Assembly: GCA_000934455.1 (NCBI GenBank)
Contig: KN882867.1
Span: 57,010 to 88,763, forward strand
DNA: 31,754 bases
Reading direction: 5' to 3'
DNA from: Apostichopus parvimensis
Taxonomy: Eukaryota > Echinodermata > Holothuroidea > Aspidochirotida > Stichopodidae
In this document: positions 1 through 11,371 of the stretch, in pieces
Layout of the letters: the number at the start of each line of letters is the position of its first letter
How positions within the stretch are numbered: position 1 is the stretch's first letter
The notes under the pieces: model-generated
Told to the model about the DNA's origin: nothing
The model's input: the letters and a program-made list of their open reading frames with translations, nothing else
Database searches by the model: none
Made by a program: the position numbers and the translations under genes

Positions 1-1200
1 TATATGTATACAATGTGTAACAAAAAGAATATGAAGAACTGGAATTTGTCTAGCACCTCGACAACTGTTTAGGGAAAACCCCTATGGCGAGCCTTGTCCG
101 GTCATCCGTCCAGTTTTCAAATGGGCTAGAAAGGATCTCTAAGCTCAACACAGACATTTACAATATACGGTCGATGCCCACAATCAGCACAAAAAAAGTA
201 ACTATAAAAAATAAAAAAATGTAGATTTTTTAACTGGTGAAAGCTTGCTCTCAAAATATAACACATCCTAAACCAGACAGCAAAATGCAGTGTGGTTTCG
301 CTGATGCTACATGAAGAATCTTATATGAATGTGATGTACTAGACATACTATGTTTTACCAAAATGACAGATAATCGTGTATTGTTGATTTGTTTTCTGCA
401 GATCAACTCTAGAGGGGTCCTGTGTCATTAACTTATGAATTTAATATAAGTTTGTTTATTATGCTTTATATAATTCAATACTCTTATATCTAAACTTTAG
501 ATGGGAAAGTCCCATGTTTATTGTTAGTAGTCTACCTTGGCAACTAGTACTATACTCTACTGTATAGGGGTTGCCTGCGCATAACCAAGCCGTCGTGATA
601 TCGATGATTAATCAAATTTTTCAATTGGTTGAGAAATTAATATATGAACACTACTTATTTATTAATGCCTTTAAACACATTACGTACTTCGTAAGCTTAA
701 ACCGTTCCCGGTAATACATTATTATTTCAGATTTTAAATGATGCTTTCGCTTTATGTTTATAAATGCTCCGTGAAGTTTGTGAACAGTCTCCGCACATGA
801 AAACTCCCCGTATATAATGCACGTGCAGATAGCGAACCATCTTACATAGTTAATTCGCATTGAGATTGGTCATTGATAATAATCTAACTAGGCGACAGTT
901 AGTAATTTTCATAAACGGCGCCTGTCATTTCCCTAACGTAACTACATCCAAACCAGAAGTTTTTATTTGGCACTAATCTCGACAATTGCGAAATACGGCG
1001 GAAAACTTCAACAACGGAAGCAAATACATACGGCAGGTACAATCCTTATGATTCACATCGGCATCGTTTACTCCAATAGCAACGTCGTATGTACAAACAG
1101 CACACCTTTGTAATGCAACGAGGCATGCAGTGAGCGACACAGTATAGCTATAGGCAATTTGCTTACGACTTCTGAATTCGGATTCTACGGATGCACATAA
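1..1200. other. No gene seen
   Basis: AT-rich sequence with many stops in all frames. The 69-residue minus-strand frame at 651-860 has no recognisable motif or clear splice context. I see no repeat structure above background. Confidence 0.5.
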
Positions 1201-1214
1201 GCTAATTACAGTAA

Positions 1215-1440
1215 ATACGGTAGGTTATGAGACAAGGTTTGAACAATTTGGTGTCTAGTGACTCCATATGACATTTGACCTCCATTAAAAACGATTCGCT
1301 TCTTTTTTCGAACGTGTCACAACTACATACTAAATATGAGATTGGTCTAAGCTTTCCTTCTTGAGATATCGTGTTTACAAGGGTTTCACATTTTGACCCG
1401 TGGTGACCCCAAATGACCTTTGACCTGAGCAATTTTGGGT
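1215..1440 (-). repeat. Probable interspersed repeat with a DR1 motif
   Basis: Read on the minus strand, the block has AGGTCAAAGGTCA, then GGTCACCACGGGTCAAA, then CCTTGTAAACACGATATCTC and AGAAGGAAAGCTTAGACCAA. This phrase order (AGGTCA steps followed by a 'CCTTGTAAACACGATATCTCAAGAAG' type tail) is, from memory, a dispersed repeat in marine invertebrate genomes. The element boundaries are not visible. The open frame at 1202-1465 is repeat-derived. Confidence 0.45.
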
Positions 1441-1740
1441 TAGCACAATTAAACGTGATATTCACGATAGTTGAGTAGATTTAGCAGAGGAATACTTTTG
1501 TACGTTTTCCGTTCTATTACTGATATGAATGAAACCTACGAAGGTCATATACTGTTGGTTCCTTGTTCTGAAATGGGCATAGTTTATCACTAGTAATAAT
1601 TACAACGTTTCATGCATACAAGAATTCGTGACAGTGTTTCCATTTCCCGGAATACGACAATATCGATAATTTTTCGGGGACTAACAAGGGACGGTTCGTA
1701 TACATCCATTTGGGGAAATTCATTTCTGAAATCTGGAAAC

Positions 1741-2022
1741 ACTTCGTCCCTTGTTTCGCGTACTGACGAATGTTAGAAAAGTATATACCACGATCCAAAT
1801 CAATTCACTGCTTTGCAACTGAATGTTTGATCACAAATAATACCTTTCAAGCAGTATCCTAATTTTATGTTACAGACAACAAATTATATTTTATAGCCGT
1901 TTTAAATTTAAAGGATGTAGAACAATTTTAAGGGTATATAAATGTTTTGAAAATATTCGTCACTACGTAAAACAAAATAAATAATATGCATATTCGTCAG
2001 TGCGTGAAACAAGGGACGACTT
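1741..2022. repeat. Imperfect foldback (inverted repeat)
   Basis: 1741-1771 is the reverse complement of 1992-2022 with about three mismatches; the core is TTCGTCAGT..GAAACAAGGGACGA. A weaker direct copy of the right arm lies at about 1953. Both arms are in ORFs that read IRQYAKQGTKC or IRQCVKQGTTC, which is explained by the repeat. It is probably a small transposon remnant. Confidence 0.55.
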
Positions 2023-2299
2023 GTTATTGTCGAGTCCAGCAGATCCGAGGCCGAAATCATCAAACCCAAACTCCAAGTAAGAGTCGAGGCTATTCATGCA
2101 CTATATGTGGACTTCACAATCTTGATTTCCCTCCCACTACACGTCTGTCTCCTATCCTCATCCGCCCCTCTCCCACACCTGCAACGCAATATAGCACTAT
2201 AGTCTCTATGCATATCTTCAGTGAAAATAAGGCGGATTTTTTATCTCAAATAGGACAGCAAAATTTCGGTAAAACCTTCAAGAACGAGAAATGATCAAC

Positions 2300-2660
2300 T
2301 AGGTTTGCTTCTTATGACTGAGAATTATTATTTTCTGTGTTTAAGAAAAGACTATAACCGGACTGATAGGTCGGGCGGATTACTCAACTAGTGGAAGTAT
2401 GATAAACCAGGCTGTTAGGTTGAAGTCTGCAACTTTTTCCCAATAGTTTTGTTAAAACCTTTTGATCACTTGGTTGCATGACACTCTTTAGGTTAATTCA
2501 AAGGATCCACCTGAATAACCAAACAATCTTGTATGTGAATCCTTAGGAAGGAAAGTGTGTGGAGGGCATGGTGATACTTCTGCTCTCTCTGCCTCCCACC
2601 TGCATGTTCCTATACTCATTTGCTGGTGCTCCCAAGTTGTTAACAGCAATGTTATGTTTT
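2300..2660. other. No gene seen
   Basis: AT-rich sequence leading into the exon candidate at 2671. The pyrimidine-rich CTCTCTCTGCCTCCC at about 2582 is unremarkable. Confidence 0.4.
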
Positions 2661-2670
2661 TCATTCACAG

Positions 2671-2733
2671 CCTTACACGAAGATATACGTTCAAGAAGGG
2701 GTAACTTCCTTCACAGCCGACAAAGAAGGAAGG
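2671..2733 (+). CDS. Candidate phase-0 exon, unknown gene
   Basis: 63 nt with a strong acceptor (TTTTTCATTCACAG) and donor (GAAGG|GTATGT). Phase-0 translation reads YTKIYVQEGVTSFTADKEG preceded by Pro and followed by Arg: 21 codons, no stop. The length and phase equal those of the 63-nt cassettes at 4419, 4914 and 5409, and the content is Tyr/Thr rich like theirs. I infer a member of the same split cytoplasmic-tail-like gene; no domain is recognised. Confidence 0.4.
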
Positions 2734-2739
2734 GTATGT

Positions 2740-3985
2740 ACTCTCTTTTTTGCGAATGCCAGGGATCCATAGCTACATGAAAAACTGTATAAGTACAATC
2801 CATCTTCAACTCAAACCATTTATGTCCTTAAGTCACATCTCATATTAGATGCTGAGAATATAGATATTAAAGTTCAAGTATATAGACGCGAACTAACCAA
2901 TTATAATCACCACAGCCTAAATCGACTCTCTCAGTGCTATATGACAGGTTTCTTACAATCACATTTTTGTTGGGTGTTTATTCCGCAGGCTTCATTAAGT
3001 GTTTGTATGGATTATTAGACACCACACAGTTTTGCATAACTCTTATCTGCATACTACAGGCCTATACACTTAAGGTGGACATATGTATATAAGCATATTG
3101 ACCAATTTTTGTGTAATCACTTTCCTACGTATGTGATAATAACACAGACATAAGCTGCAACTGCTTCTGTCGTGGGACATTTCGGAGCCTTTATTCAGAT
3201 GATTTATGCAGATTGTCATTAATTACTTGCAACTAACTAGTAGATCGACTCACATCTGAATCCTGGTTTGTGTCGCAAAAACTTGAATGTTGTGTATACT
3301 ATATTACATGAACTTAACTAGTATTGTAGGGTAATGTATTTTCTCGCGCATTCGTCTTAGAAATATGTTTTCATAATGGATGGCTGTTCTATTTGTAAGC
3401 AGAGACAGCACATATCATGTTCGCTAATCGATTTTAAGGGATAATTACAGGCATAATTTTAGCCTTGATATTTCATAGCCCAATCAAAAGAAAAATTTGA
3501 GTGATAAGTATGTTTCCATAGCTGTTTCGGTTCTCAAGATATTCAGCTCTAAAATATTCCAATCCTCAGCAGCCTTTTGCTGAAGACGTCGACTCCCAGA
3601 AGTCCGGATCTAAATATTACTCATTATAACATACCTCTACCAAAACATGTTCTTATTTCGTATGAACATAAAGAAAATCTACCATTGAATGTGATTAAAC
3701 ATCCTGTCACCTTAAACATATATAACGCCTTGTAAAAATGCTCTTCGAGGCCATAAAAGTTTAATAATTCTCACATGTTTAAAGGGTCAATTCTTAAAAA
3801 TGAAACGGGATAAATAAATGCAACTGATTGACTGATAGCAATGTTTTTTACGGTCTGCAACATATTAAAAATAATTGTGTGGCTAAAGTCATCCTGTAAT
3901 TCGCTCATCCTGTAATTCGGTTAAAGTCATTCTGTAACTCGGAACGGGATTATATTTGGTGAATGAGACGAAACACTTTATCGTG
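2740..3985. repeat. Noncoding stretch with a small direct repeat near 3885-3945
   Basis: No coding signal. At 3885-3945 the phrases GTCATCCTGTAATTCG, CTCATCCTGTAATTCGG and GTCATTCTGTAACTCGG make three imperfect copies of a roughly 17-nt unit. The remainder shows no structure that I can see. Confidence 0.45.
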
Positions 3986-4093
3986 TGATTATACGAAAGT
4001 TGGAATGCATCAGGGTATGTCACATCGTGCAAGGTCCTTTCTTATCGTCGTACCAAATTCATAATTGCATAACTGTGTATGTGTTTTCTGAAG

Positions 4094-4159
4094 TAAAAAG
4101 TAAAGCAAACAATGAATTAACAAGAACTTCTCAACAAATTATTACAAGCTTCCGGCTAG
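4094..4159 (+). CDS. Weak candidate exon upstream of the cassette array
   Basis: Acceptor TTTTCTGAAG and donor GGCTAG|GTAAGG flank 66 nt open in phase 1 (KSKANNELTRTSQQIITSF). The donor is good, the acceptor is fair, and the product is unrecognised. The phase differs from the neighbouring phase-0 exon candidates, which lowers confidence. Confidence 0.2.
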
Positions 4160-5660
4160 GTAAGGATTTCCTGGTGCGGTTTTGAAGTTATTTTGATCTG
4201 TCCATATAGTGTGAAAATATGTTCTATACACAGACAATTTCTTACTTACATGGATAGTGTTCAGGCCTATCAACAAATACAGGGAAACTCGGAACCAGTT
4301 TATTCAATCTTTGTGTGTTTTCTTCAAATGAGAACTTTACGTTATTGATATTTGATCCCCAGCAATCAGTGTTCCTTACTTCACTCCTTTTCTTAACTAT
4401 GACAAATGTCTTTCACAGGCTACTTCTACTTACACCGATAGTGATCAGGACCACGAACAACTACAGGGAGACTCAGAACCAGTTGAGTGACTTTTATTTG
4501 TCTTCTGTTCACATGAATATTTTTAATTTACGGTGTGTAAGTCCCAGCAATCCGTGTTCCTTACTTCATCCCTTGTCGGTAAAGCCTACAATAATGGATG
4601 CTTGTTACGAACAGCTTTTGTCAGTATTATTATCAATATTTGTAACTAACAGCTCTGCAAGATTGTGAACTATGTTTTGTTTTCCTCACAGACTACTTCT
4701 GCCTACATGGCTAGTTATTATATCCATTCAAAAGGAGGCTCAGAACCAGTTGAGTGACTTTTATTTGTCTTCTATTTAAATGAATATTTTATATTTATGG
4801 TGTTTAAGTCCCAGCAATCCGTGTTCCTTACTTCATTCCTTGTCGATATAGCCTATGATAATGGATGTTTGGTACGAATAGCTTTTCAGAACTATGAAAA
4901 ATGTCATTCACAGGCTACTTCTACTCACACCGATAGTGATCAGGACCACGAACAACTACAGGGAGACTCAGAACCAGTTGAGTGACTTTTATTTGTCTTC
5001 TGTTCAAATGAATATTTTAAATTTAAGGTGTGTAAGTCCCAGCAATCCGTGTTCCTTACTTCATTCCTTGTCGGTAAAGCTTACAATAATGAATGCTTGT
5101 TACGAACAGCTTTTGTCGGTATTATAATCAATATTTGTAACTAACAGCTCTGCAAGACTGTGAACTATGTTTTGTTTTCCTCACAGACTACTTCTGCCTA
5201 CATGGCTAGTTATTCTATCCATCCAAAAGGAGGCTCAGAACCAGTTGAGTGACTTTTATTTGTCTTCTGTTCAAATGAATATTTTAAATTTATGGTGTGT
5301 AAGTCCCAGCAATCCGTGTTCCTTACTTCATTCCTTGTCGATATAGCCTATGATAATGGATGTTCGGTACAAATAGCTGTTCAGAACTATGAAAAATGTC
5401 TTTCACAGGCTACTTCTACTCACACCGATAGTGATCAAGACCACGAACAACTACAGGGAGACTCAGAACCAGTTGAGTGACTTTTATTTGTCTTCTGTTC
5501 ACATGAATATTTTAAATTTAAGGTGTGTAAGTCCCAGCAATCCGTGTTCCTTACTTCATTCCTTGTCGGTATAGCTTACAATAATGAATGCTTGTTACGA
5601 ACAGCAATGACTATTTTAAATATATGGTGTTTAATTCCCAGCAATCCGTGTACTCTAAAA
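4100..5660 (+). repeat. Higher-order tandem repeat, 495-bp period
   Basis: Equivalent points recur at exactly 495 bp (4419, 4914, 5409; and 4692, 5187). Each 495-bp unit is itself made of two related subunits of about 227 and 267 bp, seen from the conserved GTCCCAGCAATCCGTGTTCC block at about 4541, 4808, 5035, 5302 and 5531. Copies differ by scattered substitutions. The unit contains one A and one B exon-like cassette, so the array is a segmental tandem duplication of an exon pair rather than a simple satellite. Confidence 0.85.
4234..5471 (+). CDS. Tandem array of six mini-exon-like cassettes
   Basis: A-type cassettes: 4419-4481, 4914-4976 and 5409-5471 (63 nt). B-type: 4692-4748 and 5187-5243 (57 nt). 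A diverged first copy (C) is at 4234-4297 (64 nt). Each begins directly after a pyrimidine-rich CACAG and ends in GAACCA|GTTGAGT (GTTTAT in the first copy). A and B are symmetric phase 0, so any number could be spliced in. A reads YTDSDQDHEQLQGDSEP after a short Thr/Ser start; B reads AYMASYSIHPKGGSEP. All end in Ser-Glu-Pro. The 64-nt first copy has one extra base after the acceptor and would shift the frame. The donor is weak at +3, so splicing is not proven. The other long frames across this array are repeat shadows. Confidence 0.35.
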
Positions 5661-6452
5661 AAATGCCTAATAGAACTACTGTACAACGTTCGCCAGCTTC
5701 AATTCGGTTGATTTATGTATTAATTTTGCTATAGGGTGGGTTGACCCTGTTCGCTAGCTTCAAGTAAGTTCAGGATATACATTGTCTCTATGGTATACCA
5801 TAAAAACACTCAATGCTAATCTACGGAAGCTTAAAAGTGCCATCAACAGAAGAAAAACTTTGCCCCATAAGTTGACATTTTTCAGTAAATTGTTTAGATA
5901 CAAGATAAAATCTTCTCAAAAATCAGAAAAATGTTGGATTGCTCAGTTGCTTTAACTGAGCAATTGAACAATTTTCTGAAAAATGTTTAATTGACAACTT
6001 ATCATATCTCGTCACTGGGACATTTTTTTGCAAAATGTTTAATTGACAACTTATCATATCTCGTCAATTGGAATTTTGCTGCAAAATGTTCAATTGTTCA
6101 CTTCATTCCATCTGAGCAATTGAAACATTTTCTGCAAAATGTTTAATTGACAACTTATCTTATCTCGTCAATTAGACATCTCTTGGCAAAATGTTCAATT
6201 GTTCACTTCATTCCAACTGAGCAATTGAAAAAGGCAGCAGTCGGAATTTTCTGGCTCCAAAACCCATCCAGTTGGAATTTCAGCCACTACACCCCCCCCC
6301 CCCCAATCATCAGACCTTAGCTACGTCCCTGGTCCCAGCAATCCGTGTTCCTTACTTCATTCCTTGTCGGTATAGCTTACAATAATGAATGCTTGTTACG
6401 AACAGCAATGACTATTTTAAATATATGGTGTTTAATTCCCAGCAATCCGTGT
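5531..6452 (+). repeat. Exact 121-nt duplication bracketing an insertion
   Basis: Positions 5531-5651 and 6332-6452 are identical over 121 nt and belong to the 495-bp repeat family. The sequence between (5652-6331) is unrelated. It ends in TTAGCTACGTCCCTGG, which resembles an inverted hAT-type terminus (CCAGGGACGTAGCTAA on the other strand), preceded by a C13 run. A later insertion into, or a duplication across, the repeat array explains this; I see no matching left terminus. Confidence 0.6.
5936..6231 (+). repeat. Short tandem repeat block, AATTG-rich
   Basis: Repeated blocks of GCAAAATGTTYAATTG followed by either ACAACTTATCATATCTCGTC or TTCACTTCATTCC, with CTGAGCAATTGAA at three places. 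Periods of about 60 and 110 bp are interleaved. It lies inside the insertion between the two 121-nt duplicates and has no coding content. Confidence 0.7.
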
Positions 6453-6913
6453 TCCTATTCCTTGTCGATATAGCCTATAATCATAGATGCTTGTTACGAA
6501 CATAATAATCAACTTTTGTAACGCACAGCTCTGCAAGACTATGAAATATGGTTTAGCCACGTTATAGTAGATATTTTAGAATATATTAGAATATGTACGT
6601 ACTTAGGTGTCTGGCTACAGTTACTAAAATTTCAACGTGAGTCTTTGTGCGTGAGTCTTTTTCAAATGCAATTCAATTTATTTCTTTTCTGCAAGCAGGA
6701 GAAATATAACCTTCCCCCAGATTTTTTTCCGAGACTTACCGAGACATTCCAGTTAAGGACTGTAAATTGAGTTCTCTCGACACCTGTATATTCTTTCCTC
6801 ACGCGTTGAATTGCCATCAGTGTCTGGAAATTAAACGATTCCTACATGTTATACGTTTGCATTTGAAAACCATATACACACAGAAGAGAGGGCAATCCAC
6901 GGAGTCTACAGAC

Positions 6914-6999
6914 ATCATTGCAAAATGTGCCCACCATCATGAAAACAAAGTAATCTTCAGAAATTGTTCTTCTTCCTCCGGCATACCCGTTATTACCGT
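6914..6999 (+). CDS. Weak candidate exon before 7158
   Basis: An open stretch in one frame encodes IIAKCAHHHENKVIFRNCSS and ends before a good donor, ATTACC|GTGAGT (about 7000). The acceptor is poor (GAGTCTACAG with little pyrimidine tract), and an alternative acceptor AATCTTCAG lies inside. It sits about 160 nt before the better exon at 7158. No domain is recognised. Confidence 0.2.
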
Positions 7000-7157
7000 G
7001 AGTACAGTCCCGTTAACTACTGGAAGTTGTATTGGTGTGGAAAGTTTAAAGTATAATACAAACAGGCAAACACCCTATACGTATACGTCGTTAACATTGT
7101 GTACCAAAGATTAATTAAAAATCAGTTTTACGTTTCTCATAATAATTTGCTTCTCAG

Positions 7158-7232
7158 CTGTATGATGAAACCGAAGTACCGAGTGCAGCAAAGGGAAATT
7201 CCAAGGATCAGTCACTTCCTCTGCCCGTTATG
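7158..7232 (+). CDS. Candidate phase-0 exon, acidic tail-like sequence
   Basis: Acceptor TTTGCTTCTCAG, then CTG TAT GAT GAA..., 25 codons, donor ATG|GTATTC (fair). It encodes LYDETEVPSAAKGNSKD followed by QSLPLPVM. The composition (Asp/Glu/Lys/Pro/Ser, one Tyr in an acidic context) is protein-like, unlike the flanking AT-rich DNA. If the donor is not used, the frame runs on to a TAA at 7272, making this a terminal exon. It may belong to the same gene as the exons at 2671 and 4419-5471. No family is recognised. Confidence 0.4.
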
Positions 7233-7274
7233 GTATTCCTTTTCTGCGAGTTAATTTTTAAAGATTACATGTAA

Positions 7275-8107
7275 ATGTACTACCATTATGAATACGAATT
7301 GTTGCAATTAATATATATCCAAACAACATTTTGTCGGGGGGGGGGGAGGGGTACGCTAATTATATATTTGAGTGTGACAATCTAGAATATCCCTATTGGT
7401 TTGTTTGATTTTGCGGACGATATTCTTACCTATTGGATATTCTGCAATAGCATATAATATTGCCTATTCTATGCTACATCCTGCAGAATAAAATAACCCG
7501 TGATATGTAAAACTATTAACAAGGTATGTGAGCTTGTGAACTTGCACTTTGTAGTTTGTAACTTGGATAACAAAACTGCTTCACTGACTCTCGACAATAG
7601 ATGCAACATGTTGTACGCAAATCGCACATCTGCAACTTTGAAAGCATTTTGAGGCTGTTGCACAGTTTACATGGCCCATTAAAAGGAAAGCCTATACTCT
7701 TGGAGAACGGGGCGGGCCATGAGACGGCAATGGACCGAAAACTCAACCAACATTAGCCTTGTGCTTGACGTCTCGTATAAACCCGCTGTGAGTTTGAGAA
7801 TGTTAATGTTTGTTTCGAGGTTGGGGGGGGGGGGGCACATCGAGGGACAAAGCAATGATGAACTTAAGACCGTCGGTGGTACTTCATACATACAATTCCG
7901 ATTACCTCTACACCATCTCTTTTCATTCTCCAATAGATACCTCTTGTCTCAAAACTCACAGTGGTTGCAGCAGAGACACCAACCCACATGCTATTTAGTT
8001 TGGTTTCGTGTTGATATATGTTCTCGGAGAAAAAATGTAATCTACCGCATTCCCAAGCCGAATTTAACCAGTTCAAGCTTACGCTGGGGTTCGAGGTTAA
8101 ACTATGG
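7275..8107. other. Noncoding, with G-run tracts
   Basis: Contains G11 at 7336-7346 and G13 at 7823-7835. Overlapping ORFs on both strands between 7679 and 8569 reflect a slightly GC-richer stretch with few stops. None has a recognisable motif or a consistent preferred frame. Confidence 0.4.
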
Positions 8108-9517
8108 ATGTCTGCTATTTTACTTTGTCTAATTCTCGGGGTACACGTTCGTGGGAGGTAAGGGCACCGGGAAGACATCGAGGTGGAGTCATCCTGCGTT
8201 GCCTGGCATGGGTGACCTGTGAACTCCTTCCGGGTGATTTCGAAAGAGAGACAAACCGTTGTCGTCAGTACATGACTCAACCTTTCTTGGGGGTGTCAAG
8301 TCCTATCGTTCTGTGCCCATGATTTCTAGCAACTCCGTAGGGAACTGGTGTAATATGCGAGACTTGTACTTGCGGATTTCATAACCCATCCACCGAAGCT
8401 GGGCTACCAGTATACATAAAATAGACAGAAGTACAAAATTAACATGAACATCTCTTCTTCGTGGTTGACCGATTGATGTTTTTATGGTTGAATGCAGAGA
8501 GCTGATTCGACAAAACGATTGGTACCATTTATGCGTGCCGCAATGTCTTTCCAGTGAAGGCTTGCGCAATGCCTGCGCGTGGAAGAGATTTAGGTCGATG
8601 CATGCTACAACTCTAACTGTTATTTGGTAACTGTACTGCTATCGATTAAAAACCCAACCATGTGAGAGCAAAGACCACGCTGCTACGGTTTACTAGGGTC
8701 TAGAACAAGATTAGCTATAGGACTTGACATAAATTAAGACGCTGGCAAATTACTGATACGGATATTATCCGCTGTAACACAGGCGAACGAGCGGATTGTA
8801 CTTTAAAGGTCTTTCAAATGTCCTGTTTGTTGCATCCTTTACAAAGTTAACCGAGTGACACACACCAATTATGTTACCAAAAGCATCAACATTGCTATTT
8901 AAAAGTTTATACAGGCATGTATTCTGCACTTTCTGAACGGTTTTCTCAGAATTGGGGTCAGGTTAAGTAGCAAGTTTTTGTCCAAATGATGTATGGTTTT
9001 GCTGGTATACTTTCAGATACATATGTTACTTAAAACTTTTATCTTCTAACTAGCCGTCTTCAACATTTTCTGGACAAGGAGCAAGTTTGGGAATGAAATC
9101 TAGCAAAGGTAGGAGCTGTATGACAGTCGAATATGCTATTTCGATCAAAACTTTCAACAACAATTTTCCCTTTCGTCAAATTGATGTACTATACAGGTCG
9201 TTAAACTACTTCATCAGTGAAGTTAGCCACTAAGTTCACCTTTCGAAAGCACTATAGGGCTTGTAGTAATCTGTACAAGAGCACTATTTTGTAAAACTGC
9301 CACATCAATAACTAATAACAGCAACATGTGAATGAGTTTTACCTACGTGTTGTTTTCTTAGTTATAAGCAATGTAACCCACTTTACTTTACAGACGGATT
9401 AAGGATTTCTGTAATGGTTCTTTTAATTCCGACGGCTGGTCAGCTGGTGCGACGTTCTTTGCAAATATTGGGCCCAGAAAATTCTATGATTCCTCTTTGT
9501 CATACTACTCTGTTTAA
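8108..9517 (+). CDS. Possible two-exon small secreted peptide (signal-peptide exon plus terminal exon)
   Basis: ATG at 8108 opens MSAILLCLILGVHVRGR, a short hydrophobic core typical of a signal peptide, ending at 8157 in GGAG|GTAAGG (phase 2). A matching phase-2 acceptor (CTTTACTTTACAG) starts an exon at 9394 that runs to TAA at 9515-9517. It encodes about 40 residues including RIKDFCNGSFNSDGWSAGA. The joined product would be about 57 residues. Phase compatibility and the signal-like start are what I see. Real expression, and whether these exons instead open a longer gene leading to the ZU5 exons, is unknown. Confidence 0.2.
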
Positions 9518-9519
9518 GC

Positions 9520-11056
9520 CCCACTTCCATGCAGAGCTAGAGTTTGGTCTCAAAAGGTGTAGTCTGCTTCTAGATGTACGGCGATATAAACCGTGTTTTC
9601 TTAAATGATCTACGTTATAAATGGTCAAGAGATTTAAAAGAAAAGCACATACTGCACCAATATTGCATACAGTTATTTCAAGAATTCCATGAGTGGCAAA
9701 CAATCATCTCGATCATCCTGATGCTACCGTTGGGACATATTACGTCGATCCAAATGATATGTGCATCAACAGCCATTAGTATTTCCCAATGTTGAATGTA
9801 TGAATAATTCAGGTGTATGGTAATTCATGGCTTACCTGATAACTCTCAGGGGTTGATGATGAAGATTGGGATTGGTACTGAGATTCTTTGATGACATGTA
9901 TTAGACTGCTAACACATTTGTTCAATGTCATTGTCATATGTGTTCTTCACTATCATACTCTGTTCTGGGTAGAATGTAGATCTTCTGCTAATGCCGTTTA
10001 CCTGTCTTTGTTATTACAAAAACAAACCTTTGTGCTCCACAGCACCATGGTATCATCCTTTAGACTCATTTATTCACGTTTCTGTAGAAATGGACTAGAT
10101 TTTCTCCAATTTTACATAGACCTATCAAGTTGTATTGTTTTTATCTTTGCCAGTTCAAATGTACAGTTGTTTTGTATGTTAACTTCATTCCATGATAATG
10201 TGTAGTACAAGGATCAATATCCTGCAAAGAACTTCAGTGTCCGATTTGCATGATCTGGAAAATGTTCATCATATTTCCATAATGGAATGTGAATGCTAAC
10301 CAGAGCTAGTCTTTATACGGCTTGATTGTTGCCATGTGGTTTTGTTTTCTTTCTGATTGATTTGTAAACAACGTTGAAAGAAGACGGAAAGAGCTTAATG
10401 ATTTGTCATCTAATTGTGACTCTGGCAGAAGACATGAGGTCTAGCTGGGATTCTTTACATACAACCATGTTTGTGGCTGGTGATTAAAGTTCGCACTTTT
10501 GTACACATCTACTTTTGTATACTGGAATGATTCTTTGCTTGATTCGCATTTAATCCTGTACAATTTTAGAGCCATATATACCGAGTCTCTGCCACTTACT
10601 CTAAATTGTGATAGGGTCTACACATTGACCAATTTGAGAGAAGTTCCTCATAGCAACAGAGAAAAAAGCATGCCTTTCAAAAAATCGACTTGTATATGGC
10701 TGCAGAAATATAAAGAGTTCGTCAAATATCGGTCGACAAGTTTTGTCTCATCTTTACAATCAGAGTGTTAGGCGTATAGAAATGTATCCATACTTGCATA
10801 AAGCATAACCATGCAGGGTTTATAACAACTGCCTGACATAACTGAATTTCTTACGTTTCTAGACATTTACTACTGTTGGACGAATATATATTGCCGCCAT
10901 CATTTGTGTACAAGGGGTATTTAAGTGCACAGATTAGTTTTAATATCTTATTGCGGAAGCATAAAGAAAACATGGTATTTGAGGTTGAAAACTCTGCGAT
11001 AACAGTTAAATGAATAAAGAAGGTTTGAATTTACTTACTCATCTTTGTCAAAATAG
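9520..11056. other. Noncoding, presumed intron or 5' region of the ZU5 gene
   Basis: AT-rich. ORFs at 9574, 9888 and 10499 are hydrophobic or low in protein character and lack good splice flanks. The exon that should supply the one base before 11057 was not found; it may be here or farther upstream. Confidence 0.4.
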
Positions 11057-11371
11057 ATGGGCTTTTGGAAAATCTATCTTACGTCGAACAGTACGTGGAT
11101 GAAACTGGTGGCGAACTTTGTATTCCGTCGACAACTGTCAAAGTATCCATCCCTCCAAATGCATTGACTTCAGGAGAAATTATCAGCATAACCATTCTCG
11201 AAGATGATCTATTTGAATCGGCAGAGTTTGCCAGAATTTGCCCCGTTATAAGTCTTGATCCCGACGGGTTGGAATTCAACAAACCCGTCGAGGTGACACT
11301 TCCACACTGTGGGATGATTGGAGATGGTAATCAACATGAAGCTACTGTTTACAGTGGGAGATTCGTTGAAG
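11057..11371 (+). CDS. Exon encoding the ZU5 domain
   Basis: 315-nt exon, acceptor AAATAG, donor GAAG|GTATGT, phase 1 to 1. The typical ZU5 pattern is visible: DETGGEL near the start, then VSIPPNAL (the conserved hydrophobic-P-P-x-A-L turn), GEIISITIL, CPVISLDPDGLEF and KPVEVTLPHC. The last two match the 'S-P-hydrophobic-x-L-x-P-x-G-x-x-F-x-x-P-V-x-hydrophobic-x-x-P-H-C' core of ZU5 domains in UNC5, ankyrin and ZO-1. The minus-strand open frames over this exon are shadows. Confidence 0.93.

Noticed and set aside
4315..5711. Six overlapping 60-117-residue ORFs
   Set aside because: They are alternative frames across the 495-bp repeat, repeat the same peptide and run through the splice-like signals. 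Only the short cassettes are kept, tentatively.
7679..8569. Overlapping ORFs of up to 138 residues on both strands
   Set aside because: No motif, no preferred strand, no splice context. The area simply has fewer stops.
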